Source of the DNA: Sphingobacterium micropteri
GTDB taxonomy: Bacteria; Bacteroidota; Bacteroidia; Sphingobacteriales; Sphingobacteriaceae
NCBI RefSeq assembly: GCF_014692515.1
Contig: NZ_JACOIK010000005.1
Span: forward strand, 186,001 to 250,000
DNA length: 64,000 nt
Direction of reading: 5' to 3'
Of this stretch, positions 9,801 to 18,826 are shown one piece after another (position 1 is the stretch's first letter; each line of letters opens with the position of its first letter). Made by a program: the position numbers and the translations under genes. The notes under the pieces were generated by a model. The model ran no database searches and had not been told where the DNA came from. It was given only the letters and a program-made list of their open reading frames with translations.

Positions 9801-9948
9801 CAGTGATATGGGATCGGAATTGGAAAAGCCTTTGGCGGTAGCGACTATCGGCGGTATGTTGATCGGAACGCCGATCAGTCTTTTTGTGGTACCCTTGGTG
9901 TATTGGTTTGTTTACCGTAAGAAGGGGACGAAAAATGTAACGATATGA
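6856..9948 (+). CDS. RND-family efflux permease 1
   Basis: A 1030-residue AcrB/MdtC-type proton-driven inner-membrane pump. TM1 follows the start at once (KYLIQRPIAVFMTFLAF), then come porter domains (DIPIPEITV, VVSPIRRQL) and TM2-6 (~330-490). TM4 has GMMIDNAIIVTDN, where the usual AspAsp relay pair is Asp-Asn. TM7 lies near 525 and the last bundle near 870-1020, with NDSILKLDII containing a Lys at the relay position. The drug or solute is not predictable. The 3' end overlaps the TolC gene by 4 bases (ATGA). Confidence 0.95.
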   Translation: MIKYLIQRPIAVFMTFLAFFILGVITYLHIPISLLPDIPIPEITVQVSGKNMSAQALENTVVSPIRRQLLQVSHIRDIHSEAHNGHALIRLNFAYGEDTDLAFIEVNEKIDAAMNQIPKEVERPRVVKASATDIPVFFLHLTLNERDAVHDKDREQEFLVLSELANTVIKKRIEQLPEVAMVDITGIADKQILISPKQDMLAVTGITLSDIASTLQDNNIEPGATLVKDGHYAYNITFSAVVRTLEDIKQLYIRKNGRIFQLQDLADMEMGAQQEKGIALYNGHRAVSMGIIKQGDENMANLQEALAGTIANLKRTYPDILFSTTQNQTELLDYTISNLQQNLVLAFIFVCLVSVFFMRDARSPLIIGLSMFVSLIISLLFFYLCNVSLNIVSLTGLVLALGMMIDNAIIVTDNIGQYRLKGVPIDEACIKGTNEVISPMLSSSFTTIAVFVPLIFMSGIAGALFFDQAFSVAIGLLVSYLTGILLLPVLYKLLYTIRLPWRQSAKSHVQTENKKPPFLERVYHRVADWVFSHKIITVILILAIFPLSAWMFFVIPKEKMPEISQHEIVAKIEWNENIHLEENQKRAQALIAHVKPQVTVTSALIGQQQFLLNREREQTVSEAEIYMAVADQTAVTGLQDSVAGYIARLFPQAMLTFAPTGTVFERIFSTAEPDLRLEYYPRNQRQMPGQDSITAWQKRIYAITGHIAGSVPFQKQLNIQIDHEKLLLYNVPYQLVNQALKTNLKEEEVTTLRSYQQYLPVMLGQERVNVNESIQQTLLNVPGTQRDEPARRIPLKEFVHMEITEGMKYLTAGRNGEFIPFELHDLAQPEATWQQLREHIKPNSERDIDFSGAFFFNQQMLDGLLLILLVSIMLMYFILAAQFESFVQPLIVLMEIPIAIAAALGLLMLFGYSLNLMSAIGIIVTSGIIINDSILKLDIINQLRKQGVDLLVAIHEAGRRRLNAILMTSMTSIVCMLPLLFSSDMGSELEKPLAVATIGGMLIGTPISLFVVPLVYWFVYRKKGTKNVTI

Positions 9949-11429
9949 AGCAGTATTTTTTTGTTTTGTTGATGGTAGTCAGTTGGTGGAATGGCGCGAA
10001 GGCGCAGTCCGGGAAATCGCACCAACTGACGTTGCAGGAGAGTATCGATATGGCGAGCGACAGCTCGTTGCAGTCGTTTCGGTTAAAAAACCTGTATATG
10101 GCGAATTATTGGCAATACCGCTCGTTTAGAGCGGCACGCTTGCCTTCGTTGAACTTGAATTTGGTGCCGGTACAATATAATCGGGAGTTTACCAAACGGT
10201 ACGATCCGGATAATAATATTGATGTGTACCGTGTCCAGCAGTCTTTCTATACGTCCGGGAATATTTCGATTAACCAAAATCTCGACTGGACAGGGGGAAC
10301 TTTTTTTATCGATTCGGAACTGGGATATTTCCGAAATTTTGGTCAGGCAGCTTTTTCGCAGTATTCCAGTGTTCCGCTGCGTATTGGCTATATTCAGCGG
10401 CTCATGGGCTTTAATCCGTTTAAATGGGAAAAGAAAGTAGAACCGCTGAAATTTGAGAAGGCGAAAAAGCAATATTTATATGAAAAGGAGGGGATAGCGG
10501 AAGACGTTATTGAGCTCTTCTTTGGTCTCGCACTGGCACAGGCGGAGTTCGATATGGCTCGGGATAACGTGAGCTCTTCGGATACCTTATTCCTGATGGG
10601 GCAGGAGCGGTTTAAGATTGCGGCGATCTCACAGGCGGATATGCTGACGTTGAAACTGGATGCGGTAAATGCCCGGAATACCTTGAAAAACAGCGAAATT
10701 GAATTGCAGCGGTCGACGTTCAGTTTGGGGAATTACTTGAATATGGGCAGACAGGAGCGGCTTACGGTCGTTTTGCCGCAACGACCTATGCACATCGATA
10801 TTCCGGTGGAACAGGCGTTGTCATTGGCAGCTGAAAATAACCCCGATTACTTGACCAATCGGCAGGAAATCATGGAGGCTGAACGGGAAGTGGAACGTAC
10901 GCAGCGGGAAGCTGCTTTTCAGGCAAGTCTATCGGCGAGTGCAGGGTTCAACCAGGTGGATCCGACTTTTGCCGGTGCTTATCGAAACCCGCTACAGCAA
11001 AATTTGGTGAGTGTCGGCTTGACGATTCCTATTCTGGATTGGGGGGTTCGGAAAGGGAGGGTCAATATGGCCCGCAACAACCTGAATGTAGCGAAAATAT
11101 CCACGCAGCAGCGTGAACAAAGCCTCGAGCAGGATATTATGGTGACGGTCAGCGATTTTGGGGTACAACAGGATATGGTGAATAGCGCCGAAGAGGCATT
11201 GGAGCTGGCGGTTGCGGCTTTTCAGGCCACAAAGCAGCGCTTTATGATCGGTAAATCGGATATCAATAGCTTAACCTTGTCGCTTAACCGGCAGAAGGAA
11301 GCCCAGAAAAATTACATTGCTTCGTTGAAAAATTATTGGAAATGTTATTTCCGGATCCGAAAACTGACGTTGTTCGATTTCCATACCGGAGAATCGCTGT
11401 CTTATCTTTTTGATCAATTACACCGCTAA
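9945..11429 (+). CDS. TolC-family outer-membrane efflux channel
   Basis: A 494-residue protein with a signal peptide (VLLMVVSWWNGAKAQ) and the TolC pattern of two homologous helical halves separated by beta strands (LTLQESIDMASDSS at the start, IPVEQALSLAAENNPDYL near the middle). It would form the trimeric exit duct for the adjacent RND pumps. It starts inside the last codons of permease 1, consistent with translational coupling. Its position between two different permease genes is unusual. Confidence 0.92.
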   Translation: MKQYFFVLLMVVSWWNGAKAQSGKSHQLTLQESIDMASDSSLQSFRLKNLYMANYWQYRSFRAARLPSLNLNLVPVQYNREFTKRYDPDNNIDVYRVQQSFYTSGNISINQNLDWTGGTFFIDSELGYFRNFGQAAFSQYSSVPLRIGYIQRLMGFNPFKWEKKVEPLKFEKAKKQYLYEKEGIAEDVIELFFGLALAQAEFDMARDNVSSSDTLFLMGQERFKIAAISQADMLTLKLDAVNARNTLKNSEIELQRSTFSLGNYLNMGRQERLTVVLPQRPMHIDIPVEQALSLAAENNPDYLTNRQEIMEAEREVERTQREAAFQASLSASAGFNQVDPTFAGAYRNPLQQNLVSVGLTIPILDWGVRKGRVNMARNNLNVAKISTQQREQSLEQDIMVTVSDFGVQQDMVNSAEEALELAVAAFQATKQRFMIGKSDINSLTLSLNRQKEAQKNYIASLKNYWKCYFRIRKLTLFDFHTGESLSYLFDQLHR

Positions 11430-11433
11430 GCTG

Positions 11434-14400
11434 ATGGAAGCCGCTCGGAAAATATCGTCGTTCTCGATTATTTTGGTGTTCGCCTGCCTGTCGTTAGTCG
11501 GGTTGACCCTGATACCGCGGTTAGCGATTAAGTTAGCTCCATCCCAAACATTGCCCCATATCAGTGTACATTTCTCGATGTATGGAAGTTCGCCCCGGAC
11601 GGTAGAAATTGAAGCAACGTCACGGTTGGAAGCCATGCTAAACCGCATCGATGGCATCCGGAAAATAAGCTCAAAATCGGGAAATGGCTGGGGACGTATA
11701 AAACTTGAGTTTAATAAACATAAGGACATCGATGTGGCTCGCTTTGAGATATCGACCATTATCCGCCAAACTTGGGGCATGTTGCCAGAAAATGTCTCCT
11801 ATCCATCCATCTCACAAAGCAGGGTGGATAGAGATGCCAATAAACCCATATTAACCTATACCGTGAATGCGCCGGTAACACCCCATGAAATACAGAACGT
11901 TGTAGAAACCAGTATCAAACCACCGCTCAGCCTTATCGAAGGGGTTTCGGAGGTGGATGTGCGGGGAGCGGTACCGATGATATGGCGTTTGGAGTACGAT
12001 GCGGATGTCTTGACGAAATACAGCGTAACGGTCCGGGAAATACAACGGGCGCTGTCAGAGTCCACGCGAATGGAATTTCTGGATATGGCCATGGTGGAAA
12101 CGGCGGACCAGCGGCAGGAATGGATACAGGTGACGGCTCGTTCACAACAGGAATCCTTGCCAGATATATTAAACCAGGTTGGTGTCCGGCGAGGTGATGG
12201 AGCTATGATACCTTTGGGGAAACTGCTGCGTGCGGAGCGTGTGCAAGATCAAGTCCGAAGCTATTTTCGTATCAATGGATTGAACTCTATCTACCTGACC
12301 GTGGTGGCCGATGAATGGAGCAACCAGCTGGCACTCGGGAAAAAGTTAAAGCAGCAACTTGCCGCTATGAAGGGAATGCTGCCAATGGGATATGAATTAC
12401 ATCTCAATTATGATGCAACGGAATTTATCGAGACAGAACTGGATAAGATTTATTTTAGGACGGGTTTGACGTTGCTCATCTTGCTGCTGTTCATGTTGCT
12501 GACCTATCGTAACCTAAAATATATGCTGCTGACCGTGGTATCCTTGTTCAGTAATCTCGCTATAGCGGTGATATGTTATTATATATTGGATATGGAGATA
12601 CAGTTGTATTCGTTAGCGGGTATTACGATTTCGCTCACATTGGTTATCGATAATACCATTGTGATGGCTGAACACATCATTCGGGAAAAAAATAGACGGG
12701 CGTTTATGTCGATTATGGCGGCTACGCTGACGACCATCGGCACCTTGTCCGTCGTGTTCCTGATGGATGAACGGGTTCGGCTGAATTTGTTGGATTTTTC
12801 GTTGGTGATGATGGTCAATCTGGGCATATCGTTATTCGTGGCATTATTTTTAGTGCCGGCGTTGGTGGATAAACTTCAATTGGACAGACGAAAGCGAAAA
12901 CGTACCGCACGTCAAACCCGGCGCAGTCGGAAGAAATTAAGATGGTCGGTTGCTGTTTTCCGCTTTTATGGGTTGCTATGTGGGTTTTTATACCGTTGGC
13001 GTGTCATCGTGATTATTTTACTGATACTAGCTTTTGGTTTGCCGGTATTTCTGCTTCCTGAAAAAATAGAGAAGGAAAGCGAATGGGCAAACTGGTACAA
13101 CCGTACCTTAGGAAGTGAATGGTATAAAGAGGCTATCGCGCCATATGTTAATCCGGCTTTGGGTGGAACCTTACGTCTGTTCGTCCAAAAAGTAAAGCAT
13201 GGGACTTATTTTACCGAACGGGAAGAGACGACACTGCAGGTGAATGCGTCCTTGCCGAGCAATTCGACCATAGCCGAGATGAACGGGCTGATACAGCAAA
13301 TGGAAAGCTACATTAGTCAATTCCCCGAGGTCCGACAGTTTCAAACGGATATCTATAATGCGCAACAGGCCAGTATCCGTATACAGTTTATGCAGGAGCA
13401 TGCGCGTGGCGGATTTCCGTATATGTTAAAATCCCGACTGATTACGAAATCGTTGGAGCTTGGAGGAGGCAGTTGGGGGGTGTACGGACTGGGAGATGGC
13501 TTTAGTAATGATGTCCGGGAAGGGACAGGATCTTACCGTGTGGAGATGTTCGGTTATAATTACGACGAATTGTCGTACTGGGCAGAACGATTCAAACAAA
13601 AGTTAATGGAGCATCGGCGTATAAAAGAGGTGTTTATCAACGCGGAGTTCAGTTGGTTCAAGGATGATTATGAAGAGTTTGCTTTTGCACTCAAGAAGAA
13701 CCGCCTGATCGAAGAAAATATACAGCCCTATCAATTATATGAACAATTGAATACGGTACTCGGAAATAGAATAAATGCGGGTAGCCTCCCGACGTCCGAA
13801 GGCTTGGAGCGTGTTTTTTTGCATGCCAGGCAAACGGATACATACGCGATCTGGGATATGCTAAACGTACCGATACAGATCCATAACAACACCTATAAAG
13901 TAGGGGAATTGGCGAGCATGGAGAAAACGCAAATGCCGAAGGAGGTGGGAAAAGTCAACCAACAATACCGCGTATGCCTGCAATATGAATACATTGGGGC
14001 GCATGAGCAGGGAAGAAAGGTGCAGGAAATGCACATCGAAGAATTCGCGGAAGAACTACCGTTGGGGTATACGATCAAAGATGCAAACCCTCGATATGGA
14101 GGGGATAAAAAACAAACCAACTATTTCTTGTTGGCGTACGTGTTTCTGGTTATTTATCTTGTCTGTTCGATTCTATTCAATTCGTTTAAAAAGCCGTTGT
14201 ACATCATCTTTGTGATTCCGGTTTCTTTTATCGGAATATTTCTGGCTTTTTACTTGTTTTCGATTGAATTTGATCAGGGGGGATATGCTTCGTTTATCCT
14301 CTTGGCGGCATTGACGATCAATGCAAATATTTACATCGTGGAAGAATATAGCTACCTGAGGAGAACCCGCCCTGCTAGCACACCGTTACGGGCATACATG

Positions 14401-14610
14401 AAGGCATGCCAGGTGAAGATAAGGCCTATTTTGTTGACGGTTTTATCCACGATACTCGGCTTTATTCCTTTCTTGATCGGTGAAGGGAAGGAGGCTTTTT
14501 GGTTTCCGCTTGCGGTGGGAACAATGGGCGGACTGATCATATCCACGTTAGCGACGTTGCTTTTTTTACCCTTTTTTATGGGTATTGCAAAAAGGCAGAA
14601 GTTACGCTAA
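11434..14610 (+). CDS. RND-family efflux permease 2
   Basis: A second AcrB-superfamily pump of about 1058 residues. I chose ATG 11434, five bases after the TolC stop, because it puts the normal short leader before TM1 (SFSIILVFACLSLVGL); an in-frame TTG at 11410 would add eight residues and overlap TolC. TM4 carries LVIDNTIVMAEHI (Asp-Asn relay), and the last bundle has LTINANIYIVEEY instead of the Lys-containing motif of permease 1. Two unlike pumps in one operon suggest either a heteromeric pump like MdtBC or two pumps sharing one adaptor and channel. An arginine-rich linker (~495-515) separates the halves. Confidence 0.92.
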   Translation: MEAARKISSFSIILVFACLSLVGLTLIPRLAIKLAPSQTLPHISVHFSMYGSSPRTVEIEATSRLEAMLNRIDGIRKISSKSGNGWGRIKLEFNKHKDIDVARFEISTIIRQTWGMLPENVSYPSISQSRVDRDANKPILTYTVNAPVTPHEIQNVVETSIKPPLSLIEGVSEVDVRGAVPMIWRLEYDADVLTKYSVTVREIQRALSESTRMEFLDMAMVETADQRQEWIQVTARSQQESLPDILNQVGVRRGDGAMIPLGKLLRAERVQDQVRSYFRINGLNSIYLTVVADEWSNQLALGKKLKQQLAAMKGMLPMGYELHLNYDATEFIETELDKIYFRTGLTLLILLLFMLLTYRNLKYMLLTVVSLFSNLAIAVICYYILDMEIQLYSLAGITISLTLVIDNTIVMAEHIIREKNRRAFMSIMAATLTTIGTLSVVFLMDERVRLNLLDFSLVMMVNLGISLFVALFLVPALVDKLQLDRRKRKRTARQTRRSRKKLRWSVAVFRFYGLLCGFLYRWRVIVIILLILAFGLPVFLLPEKIEKESEWANWYNRTLGSEWYKEAIAPYVNPALGGTLRLFVQKVKHGTYFTEREETTLQVNASLPSNSTIAEMNGLIQQMESYISQFPEVRQFQTDIYNAQQASIRIQFMQEHARGGFPYMLKSRLITKSLELGGGSWGVYGLGDGFSNDVREGTGSYRVEMFGYNYDELSYWAERFKQKLMEHRRIKEVFINAEFSWFKDDYEEFAFALKKNRLIEENIQPYQLYEQLNTVLGNRINAGSLPTSEGLERVFLHARQTDTYAIWDMLNVPIQIHNNTYKVGELASMEKTQMPKEVGKVNQQYRVCLQYEYIGAHEQGRKVQEMHIEEFAEELPLGYTIKDANPRYGGDKKQTNYFLLAYVFLVIYLVCSILFNSFKKPLYIIFVIPVSFIGIFLAFYLFSIEFDQGGYASFILLAALTINANIYIVEEYSYLRRTRPASTPLRAYMKACQVKIRPILLTVLSTILGFIPFLIGEGKEAFWFPLAVGTMGGLIISTLATLLFLPFFMGIAKRQKLR

Positions 14611-14650
14611 AAAAAGAAGCCCCCTGTTTTGCGTTTGCAAACAGGAGGCT
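14609..14650. terminator. Bidirectional terminator hairpin between permease 2 and the DUF6600 gene
   Basis: Arms 14618-14629 and 14639-14650 pair over 12 bases with one mismatch around a 9-base loop. A run of seven A at 14609-14615 gives a U-tract when read on the minus strand, so it fits best as the terminator of the minus-strand gene. On the plus strand it is followed by a weaker T-rich stretch and should also stop efflux-operon transcripts. Confidence 0.8.
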
Positions 14651-14679
14651 GTCTTTGCTTCAATATAAATAGAAAATTT

Positions 14680-16125
14680 TTATCTGCTTCCGCGGGCAGA
14701 GGAGGAGCGGCTGGTGCTACTACCACGTGAACTTGCTTCACTGCTGCGCGATGAAGAACTGCTACTGCGTTGTACACTGGATCTGTTTGACCCACTCGAA
14801 CGGTTTACACTATTCGAAGAACTGCTGCTAGAGGAACGGCTAACCTGTGCTGGTGCACTGCTTCGTTGACTCGTTTGATACACATTGCCTGAAGGCGCGC
14901 TCTGGCGGGATGGTTGACTGCGTTGTGAAGGCGTCTGTGTGCGATTGGGTGTAGCGCGTTGTTGCGTATTGCTTCGATTATTTTGTTGCGGTTGCGCTGT
15001 TGTTCTCCGGTTTACCTCGCTACGTTGTTGTGTGGCGCGGGTATTCGGCTGCTGGCTCCGCGGTTGTGTTGCGTTCTGATTCCGCTGTGTTGAACTGCGG
15101 TTAACATTCGACCGTTGTTCGTTGGAACGCGTCTGACGCTGAGTTGTTGTACCTTCGCGATTACTCGAAGTAGAACGATTGCTTGTATTCGGTGTCCGTG
15201 TCGCATTTTGATTGCGATTGGAGGACGTTGTATTGCTACGTGTTGCGTTTGCACGATTTTCTGTCGTACGCCCACTCGTGCGGTTAGGATTATCGCCAAT
15301 ATAGCGCTCTGTTCTGCCATTATTCGAACGGGTAGTCGTTGCACGCGTATTTCGGTTTGACTCCGTTGCACGTACTGCATTTTGGTTACCACGCGTATTG
15401 GTAGCCCTATCCGGACGATAAATGGATACCGAACGACGATCTACCTGTGAGCGTCCTGGACGTTCCGTTGTACGAACATTTCGAACATTAACGCGACGAC
15501 CAATTTGACGCTCGATATCGCGACGAGCTGGACCGCCATAATAACGGTTGTTGTTTACAATATACGTATTGTTGATAATCGTTGTGCGGTTGTAAATATT
15601 ACGACGGCCATAGGCCCAGTGACGATGTATATGCCGGTCGTAAATACGTCTTGAGGGAAGAAACACCCATAAATTGATCGGTAAACCAACAGAAACAGTA
15701 ACGCCCACAGATGGAGACATAGGAGCCCAGCCGTAATAACCACCGCCACTGCGCCAGTCGACCCAAGCAGGTCCCCACTCATAATCCGGAATCCATCCCC
15801 AACCACGATAGTTGGTATAAACCCAACGCCCATAATGGAATGGTGCCCATCCCCAGTCGTAGTCGGATACCCACGTATTACCATATTCGGTCATCGTCCA
15901 ATAACCGTTTGTACCGTACGGACGAAAATTAGCCTCTGCCCTTGGAAACCAAATATCACCGTAGGCAGGATCACGGTCCCAATGCCCATATGGAGATAAC
16001 TCATTGTAAAATAAATCAAATGAAACTGAACCGTGAGGTTGAGCAGACACTTGTTTATGGGAGCAGACACTAAATGCAAATGCAATTAATGCAATCAGTA
16101 AGGTGGGAGTTTTTATGCTTCTCAT
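14680..16125 (-). CDS. DUF6600-type secreted protein with low-complexity tail
   Basis: A 481-residue protein with a signal peptide (LLIALIAFAFSVCSHKQVSAQ). Residues ~35-145 have the repeated aromatic YxxW/GxWxP pattern of DUF6600 (SPYGHWDRDPAYGDIWFP, YDWGWAPFHYGRW, GWGWIPDYEWGPAWVDW). From about 220 to the end it is a long disordered tail rich in Arg, Ser, Thr, Asn and Gln, closing with a Ser/Arg stretch. It is likely an envelope or surface protein; no enzymatic motif is seen. It is convergent with the efflux operon and divergent from the mla operon. Confidence 0.85.
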   Translation of the reverse strand: MRSIKTPTLLIALIAFAFSVCSHKQVSAQPHGSVSFDLFYNELSPYGHWDRDPAYGDIWFPRAEANFRPYGTNGYWTMTEYGNTWVSDYDWGWAPFHYGRWVYTNYRGWGWIPDYEWGPAWVDWRSGGGYYGWAPMSPSVGVTVSVGLPINLWVFLPSRRIYDRHIHRHWAYGRRNIYNRTTIINNTYIVNNNRYYGGPARRDIERQIGRRVNVRNVRTTERPGRSQVDRRSVSIYRPDRATNTRGNQNAVRATESNRNTRATTTRSNNGRTERYIGDNPNRTSGRTTENRANATRSNTTSSNRNQNATRTPNTSNRSTSSNREGTTTQRQTRSNEQRSNVNRSSTQRNQNATQPRSQQPNTRATQQRSEVNRRTTAQPQQNNRSNTQQRATPNRTQTPSQRSQPSRQSAPSGNVYQTSQRSSAPAQVSRSSSSSSSNSVNRSSGSNRSSVQRSSSSSSRSSEASSRGSSTSRSSSARGSR

Positions 16126-16257
16126 GATCTTCTTCTTTAAATAATAAAACCATTTACTGTTTATTATTGTTATGACTGCATAGTAATAGCAAAGGTTTAA
16201 TTGACGATAACTTCAGTGATAAGGTATGATCAGCTTCCTACTAAAAATAAAAGTTTG

Positions 16258-16265
16258 TACATTTG
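16258..16265 (+). promoter_or_regulatory. Candidate -7 box (TACATTTG) of the mla operon
   Basis: Fits TAnnTTTG and lies 18 bases before ATG 16284. An alternative in-frame TTG start at 16263 falls inside this box, which argues for the ATG. No clear -33 partner. Confidence 0.45.
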
Positions 16266-16283
16266 TCGGATGATTTTTTCGGA

Positions 16284-17042
16284 ATGGGACGTAAAATAGA
16301 AAAACTACTTATCGAGTTCGCCAGAATCCATCGCTTCATGATGAGTTTCCTGCGGGAAGCAGTAACCCCTCCTTATGAATTTAAAGAGATTATCCGGCAA
16401 TGTTACGAGATCGGGTGGAAATCGTTTCCATTGATTAGTTTGACGGGATTTATCGTAGGCTTTGTATTTACCAAGCAATCGCGACCTTCTCTCGAAGATT
16501 TTGGTGCCACTTCCTGGCTGCCGAATTTAATATCCATTGCTATTGTCCGGGCATTAGCTCCTTTAGTTACAGCATTGATCGCTTCGGGCAAGGTAGGTTC
16601 CCAGATTGGAGCAGAATTGAGTTCGATGAATGTAACCGAACAGATTGATGCGATGGAAGTGTCCGGTACAAATCCGACAAAATTCTTGATAACCAGCCGC
16701 ATCATCGCGACGACGACGATGATTCCGGTGCTCTGTTTTTATGTAGCAGGTATTGGTTTATTGGGGGGGTATTTGAGTATTGCTACCAAAGACGATTTAA
16801 GTATTTTAGCCTTTTTTACTCAAGTTTTCGAATCTATTGCAGCCAAAGATGTTTTCGCCATGGTTTTACGGGCGGTAGTCTTTGGATTCACCATTGGATT
16901 TGCAAGTACCTATGTAGGGTATTATTCTTCTAAAGGAACAGAAGGTGTCGGTAAAGCGGCTAACGCCGCTGTGGTATCGTCCATGTTCCTGGTGTTTATC
17001 GAAGAGTTGCTTATTGTTCAATTACTTTCCTTGATTGGTTAA
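16284..17042 (+). CDS. mlaE: MlaE-type ABC lipid transporter permease
   Basis: About 252 residues from the preferred ATG 16284; a TTG at 16263 would add seven residues but overlaps the likely promoter. It matches the MlaE/YrbE permease family (DUF140): several membrane helices and the conserved central motif around LAPLVTALIASGKVGSQIGAELSSMNVTEQIDAMEV. It forms the membrane core of a complex that moves phospholipids between inner and outer membranes. The ATPase and MCE genes follow at once (6-base gaps), as is usual in Bacteroidota, where mlaB and mlaC are often not in the operon. Confidence 0.92.
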   Translation: MGRKIEKLLIEFARIHRFMMSFLREAVTPPYEFKEIIRQCYEIGWKSFPLISLTGFIVGFVFTKQSRPSLEDFGATSWLPNLISIAIVRALAPLVTALIASGKVGSQIGAELSSMNVTEQIDAMEVSGTNPTKFLITSRIIATTTMIPVLCFYVAGIGLLGGYLSIATKDDLSILAFFTQVFESIAAKDVFAMVLRAVVFGFTIGFASTYVGYYSSKGTEGVGKAANAAVVSSMFLVFIEELLIVQLLSLIG

Positions 17043-17048
17043 ACAGGT

Positions 17049-17822
17049 ATGGAAAAAAAGAACGTAAATATCAATCATGACGACGTTGTTATCCATGTGG
17101 ATAACGTCAGTAAATCGTTTGGTGATTTACATGTATTACGCGATGTTGATCTCCAACTATTTAACGGCGAAAACTTAGTTGTATTAGGACGCTCGGGTAC
17201 AGGAAAATCTGTACTGATCAAGCTTATATCGGGTTTGTTAAAACCAGATAAAGGCGATATTCATGTATTGGGAGAGATTGTCAACCAATTAGATGAACGG
17301 GAATTACGAGATTTACGCCAACGTATTGGCTTTTCTTTTCAGAATAGCGCGTTATACGATAGTATGACCGTGCGGGAAAACCTGGAATTTCCGTTGGTCA
17401 GAAACAAGCGGAATCTGACGAGGACAGAAATTGATAAAGAGGTAGAGGAGGTGCTGGAAGGTGTGGGATTGTCACAGGCAATTAATCAAATGCCTTCCGA
17501 GTTATCGGGTGGACAACGTAAGCGTATCGGGATTGCCCGTACATTGATATTGCGCCCGGATATTATGCTGTACGATGAACCTACCGCGGGGTTAGATCCG
17601 TTGACTTGTCTGGACATCAATTCACTAATAAACCAGGTGCAGGAACAATATCAAACGTCATCCATTATTATTACCCATGATTTGTCGTGCGCAAAGATGG
17701 TAGGCGATAGAATGGTGATGCTATTGGATGGAAAATTTGAAAGACAGGGAACGTTCGAGGAGATTTTTGATACGGATGACGAACGTGTGAAACCCTTTTA
17801 TGATTATAATTTTATTGATTAA
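17049..17822 (+). CDS. mlaF: MlaF-type ABC transporter ATPase
   Basis: A 257-residue ABC ATPase that powers the MlaE permease. Motifs in order: Walker A GRSGTGKS (~48-55), Q-loop FSFQNSALYDSMTV, signature LSGGQRKRIGIAR (~151), Walker B IMLYDEPTAGLDP (~170) and the switch His in IIITHD (~205). Retrograde or anterograde phospholipid transport is the family role. It lies 6 bases after mlaE and 6 bases before the MCE gene. Confidence 0.95.
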   Translation: MEKKNVNINHDDVVIHVDNVSKSFGDLHVLRDVDLQLFNGENLVVLGRSGTGKSVLIKLISGLLKPDKGDIHVLGEIVNQLDERELRDLRQRIGFSFQNSALYDSMTVRENLEFPLVRNKRNLTRTEIDKEVEEVLEGVGLSQAINQMPSELSGGQRKRIGIARTLILRPDIMLYDEPTAGLDPLTCLDINSLINQVQEQYQTSSIIITHDLSCAKMVGDRMVMLLDGKFERQGTFEEIFDTDDERVKPFYDYNFID

Positions 17823-17828
17823 AGATAT

Positions 17829-18818
17829 ATGAGTACAAACGAAAGGAAGCGTTCGCTTACAGTTGGATTATTTGTCCTGATTGGCTTGATTATTTTGGTC
17901 GCGGGTATTCTGGTATTGGGAACGCAACAAAATAAATTCAGTAAGAATTTAGTCGTGACGACTTATTTTCATGACGTGAAAGGATTGAAAGTGGGAAATA
18001 ACGTCTGGTTTTCGGGTGTTAAAGTGGGGATTGTCAAAGAAATAAAATTCCAAAGTATCAACGATGTAAAAGTCGTTATGCACATTGAAGAGAAATCCAG
18101 CCAGTTTATTCGGGAAGATGTTGTTGCAAAGTTGGGCTCTGACGGATTGATTGGAAATGCTATCGTCAATCTGGTCGGTGGATCGGATCAGGTTCCGCCG
18201 ATACAAGACGGTGATGTTATCAAATCAGTAGGTGGCACCGATACGGACGCGATGTTTGCGACATTGCAAACAAATAATGAGAATCTGGTGGAGATAACGA
18301 AAAACTTTGCCGTTCTTTCCAAACAAATGGTGGAAGGAAAGGGTACGGTGGGTGCTTTAATGACGGATTCAACCATTGCACTTTCTCTAAAAAGTACCGT
18401 GCAGGGGTTAGATAAAGTGATGGGCGATGTCAACAAAGCTTCTGCTAATTTGGTTGTTTTGATGAATAAGTTAAATAGCAATCAAGGGCTAATCCATGAG
18501 CTGACAACAGATACAGTCGTTTTTGCGAGTTTACGGGAGTCAGCAACACAACTGCAGGGTGTAACCGAAACAGCATCGACGCTGATGGAAAATTTGAATG
18601 CGACTTCCGCACGTTTAAACGATAAAGATAATGCGCTCGGTGTATTGACCAACGATCCGGCGGCCGCCGAGGAAATCCGGCAAATATTGCGGAACTTGAA
18701 TATGAGTACCGAGAAGCTGGATGATAATATGAAAGCGTTACAAAGCAACTTTCTATTTAGAGGCTATTTCCGGAAACAACAAAAAGAACAGGAGAAGGCT
18801 GCAAAAGACTCTTTATAG
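17829..18818 (+). CDS. mlaD: MCE-domain lipid-binding protein (MlaD family)
   Basis: 329 residues: a short cytoplasmic leader, one membrane helix (~11-30, LTVGLFVLIGLIILVAGIL), then an MCE/MlaD domain (~38-115, VTTYFHDVKGLKVGNNVWFSGVKVGIV) and a long helical C-terminal region (~130-320) with the repeating NENL/LNxxNxNL pattern. MCE proteins form rings on the periplasmic side of the MlaEF complex that pass lipids. The long helical tail exceeds E. coli MlaD (183 residues) and suits a tunnel-like extension. Confidence 0.92.
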   Translation: MSTNERKRSLTVGLFVLIGLIILVAGILVLGTQQNKFSKNLVVTTYFHDVKGLKVGNNVWFSGVKVGIVKEIKFQSINDVKVVMHIEEKSSQFIREDVVAKLGSDGLIGNAIVNLVGGSDQVPPIQDGDVIKSVGGTDTDAMFATLQTNNENLVEITKNFAVLSKQMVEGKGTVGALMTDSTIALSLKSTVQGLDKVMGDVNKASANLVVLMNKLNSNQGLIHELTTDTVVFASLRESATQLQGVTETASTLMENLNATSARLNDKDNALGVLTNDPAAAEEIRQILRNLNMSTEKLDDNMKALQSNFLFRGYFRKQQKEQEKAAKDSL

Positions 18819-18826
18819 TCATTCGG

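Noticed and set aside
14750..15600. Repetitive-looking stretch that could suggest a CRISPR or minisatellite
   Set aside because: It is the low-complexity coding region of the DUF6600 gene. Repeats are short, irregular and in codon phase, with no spacers.
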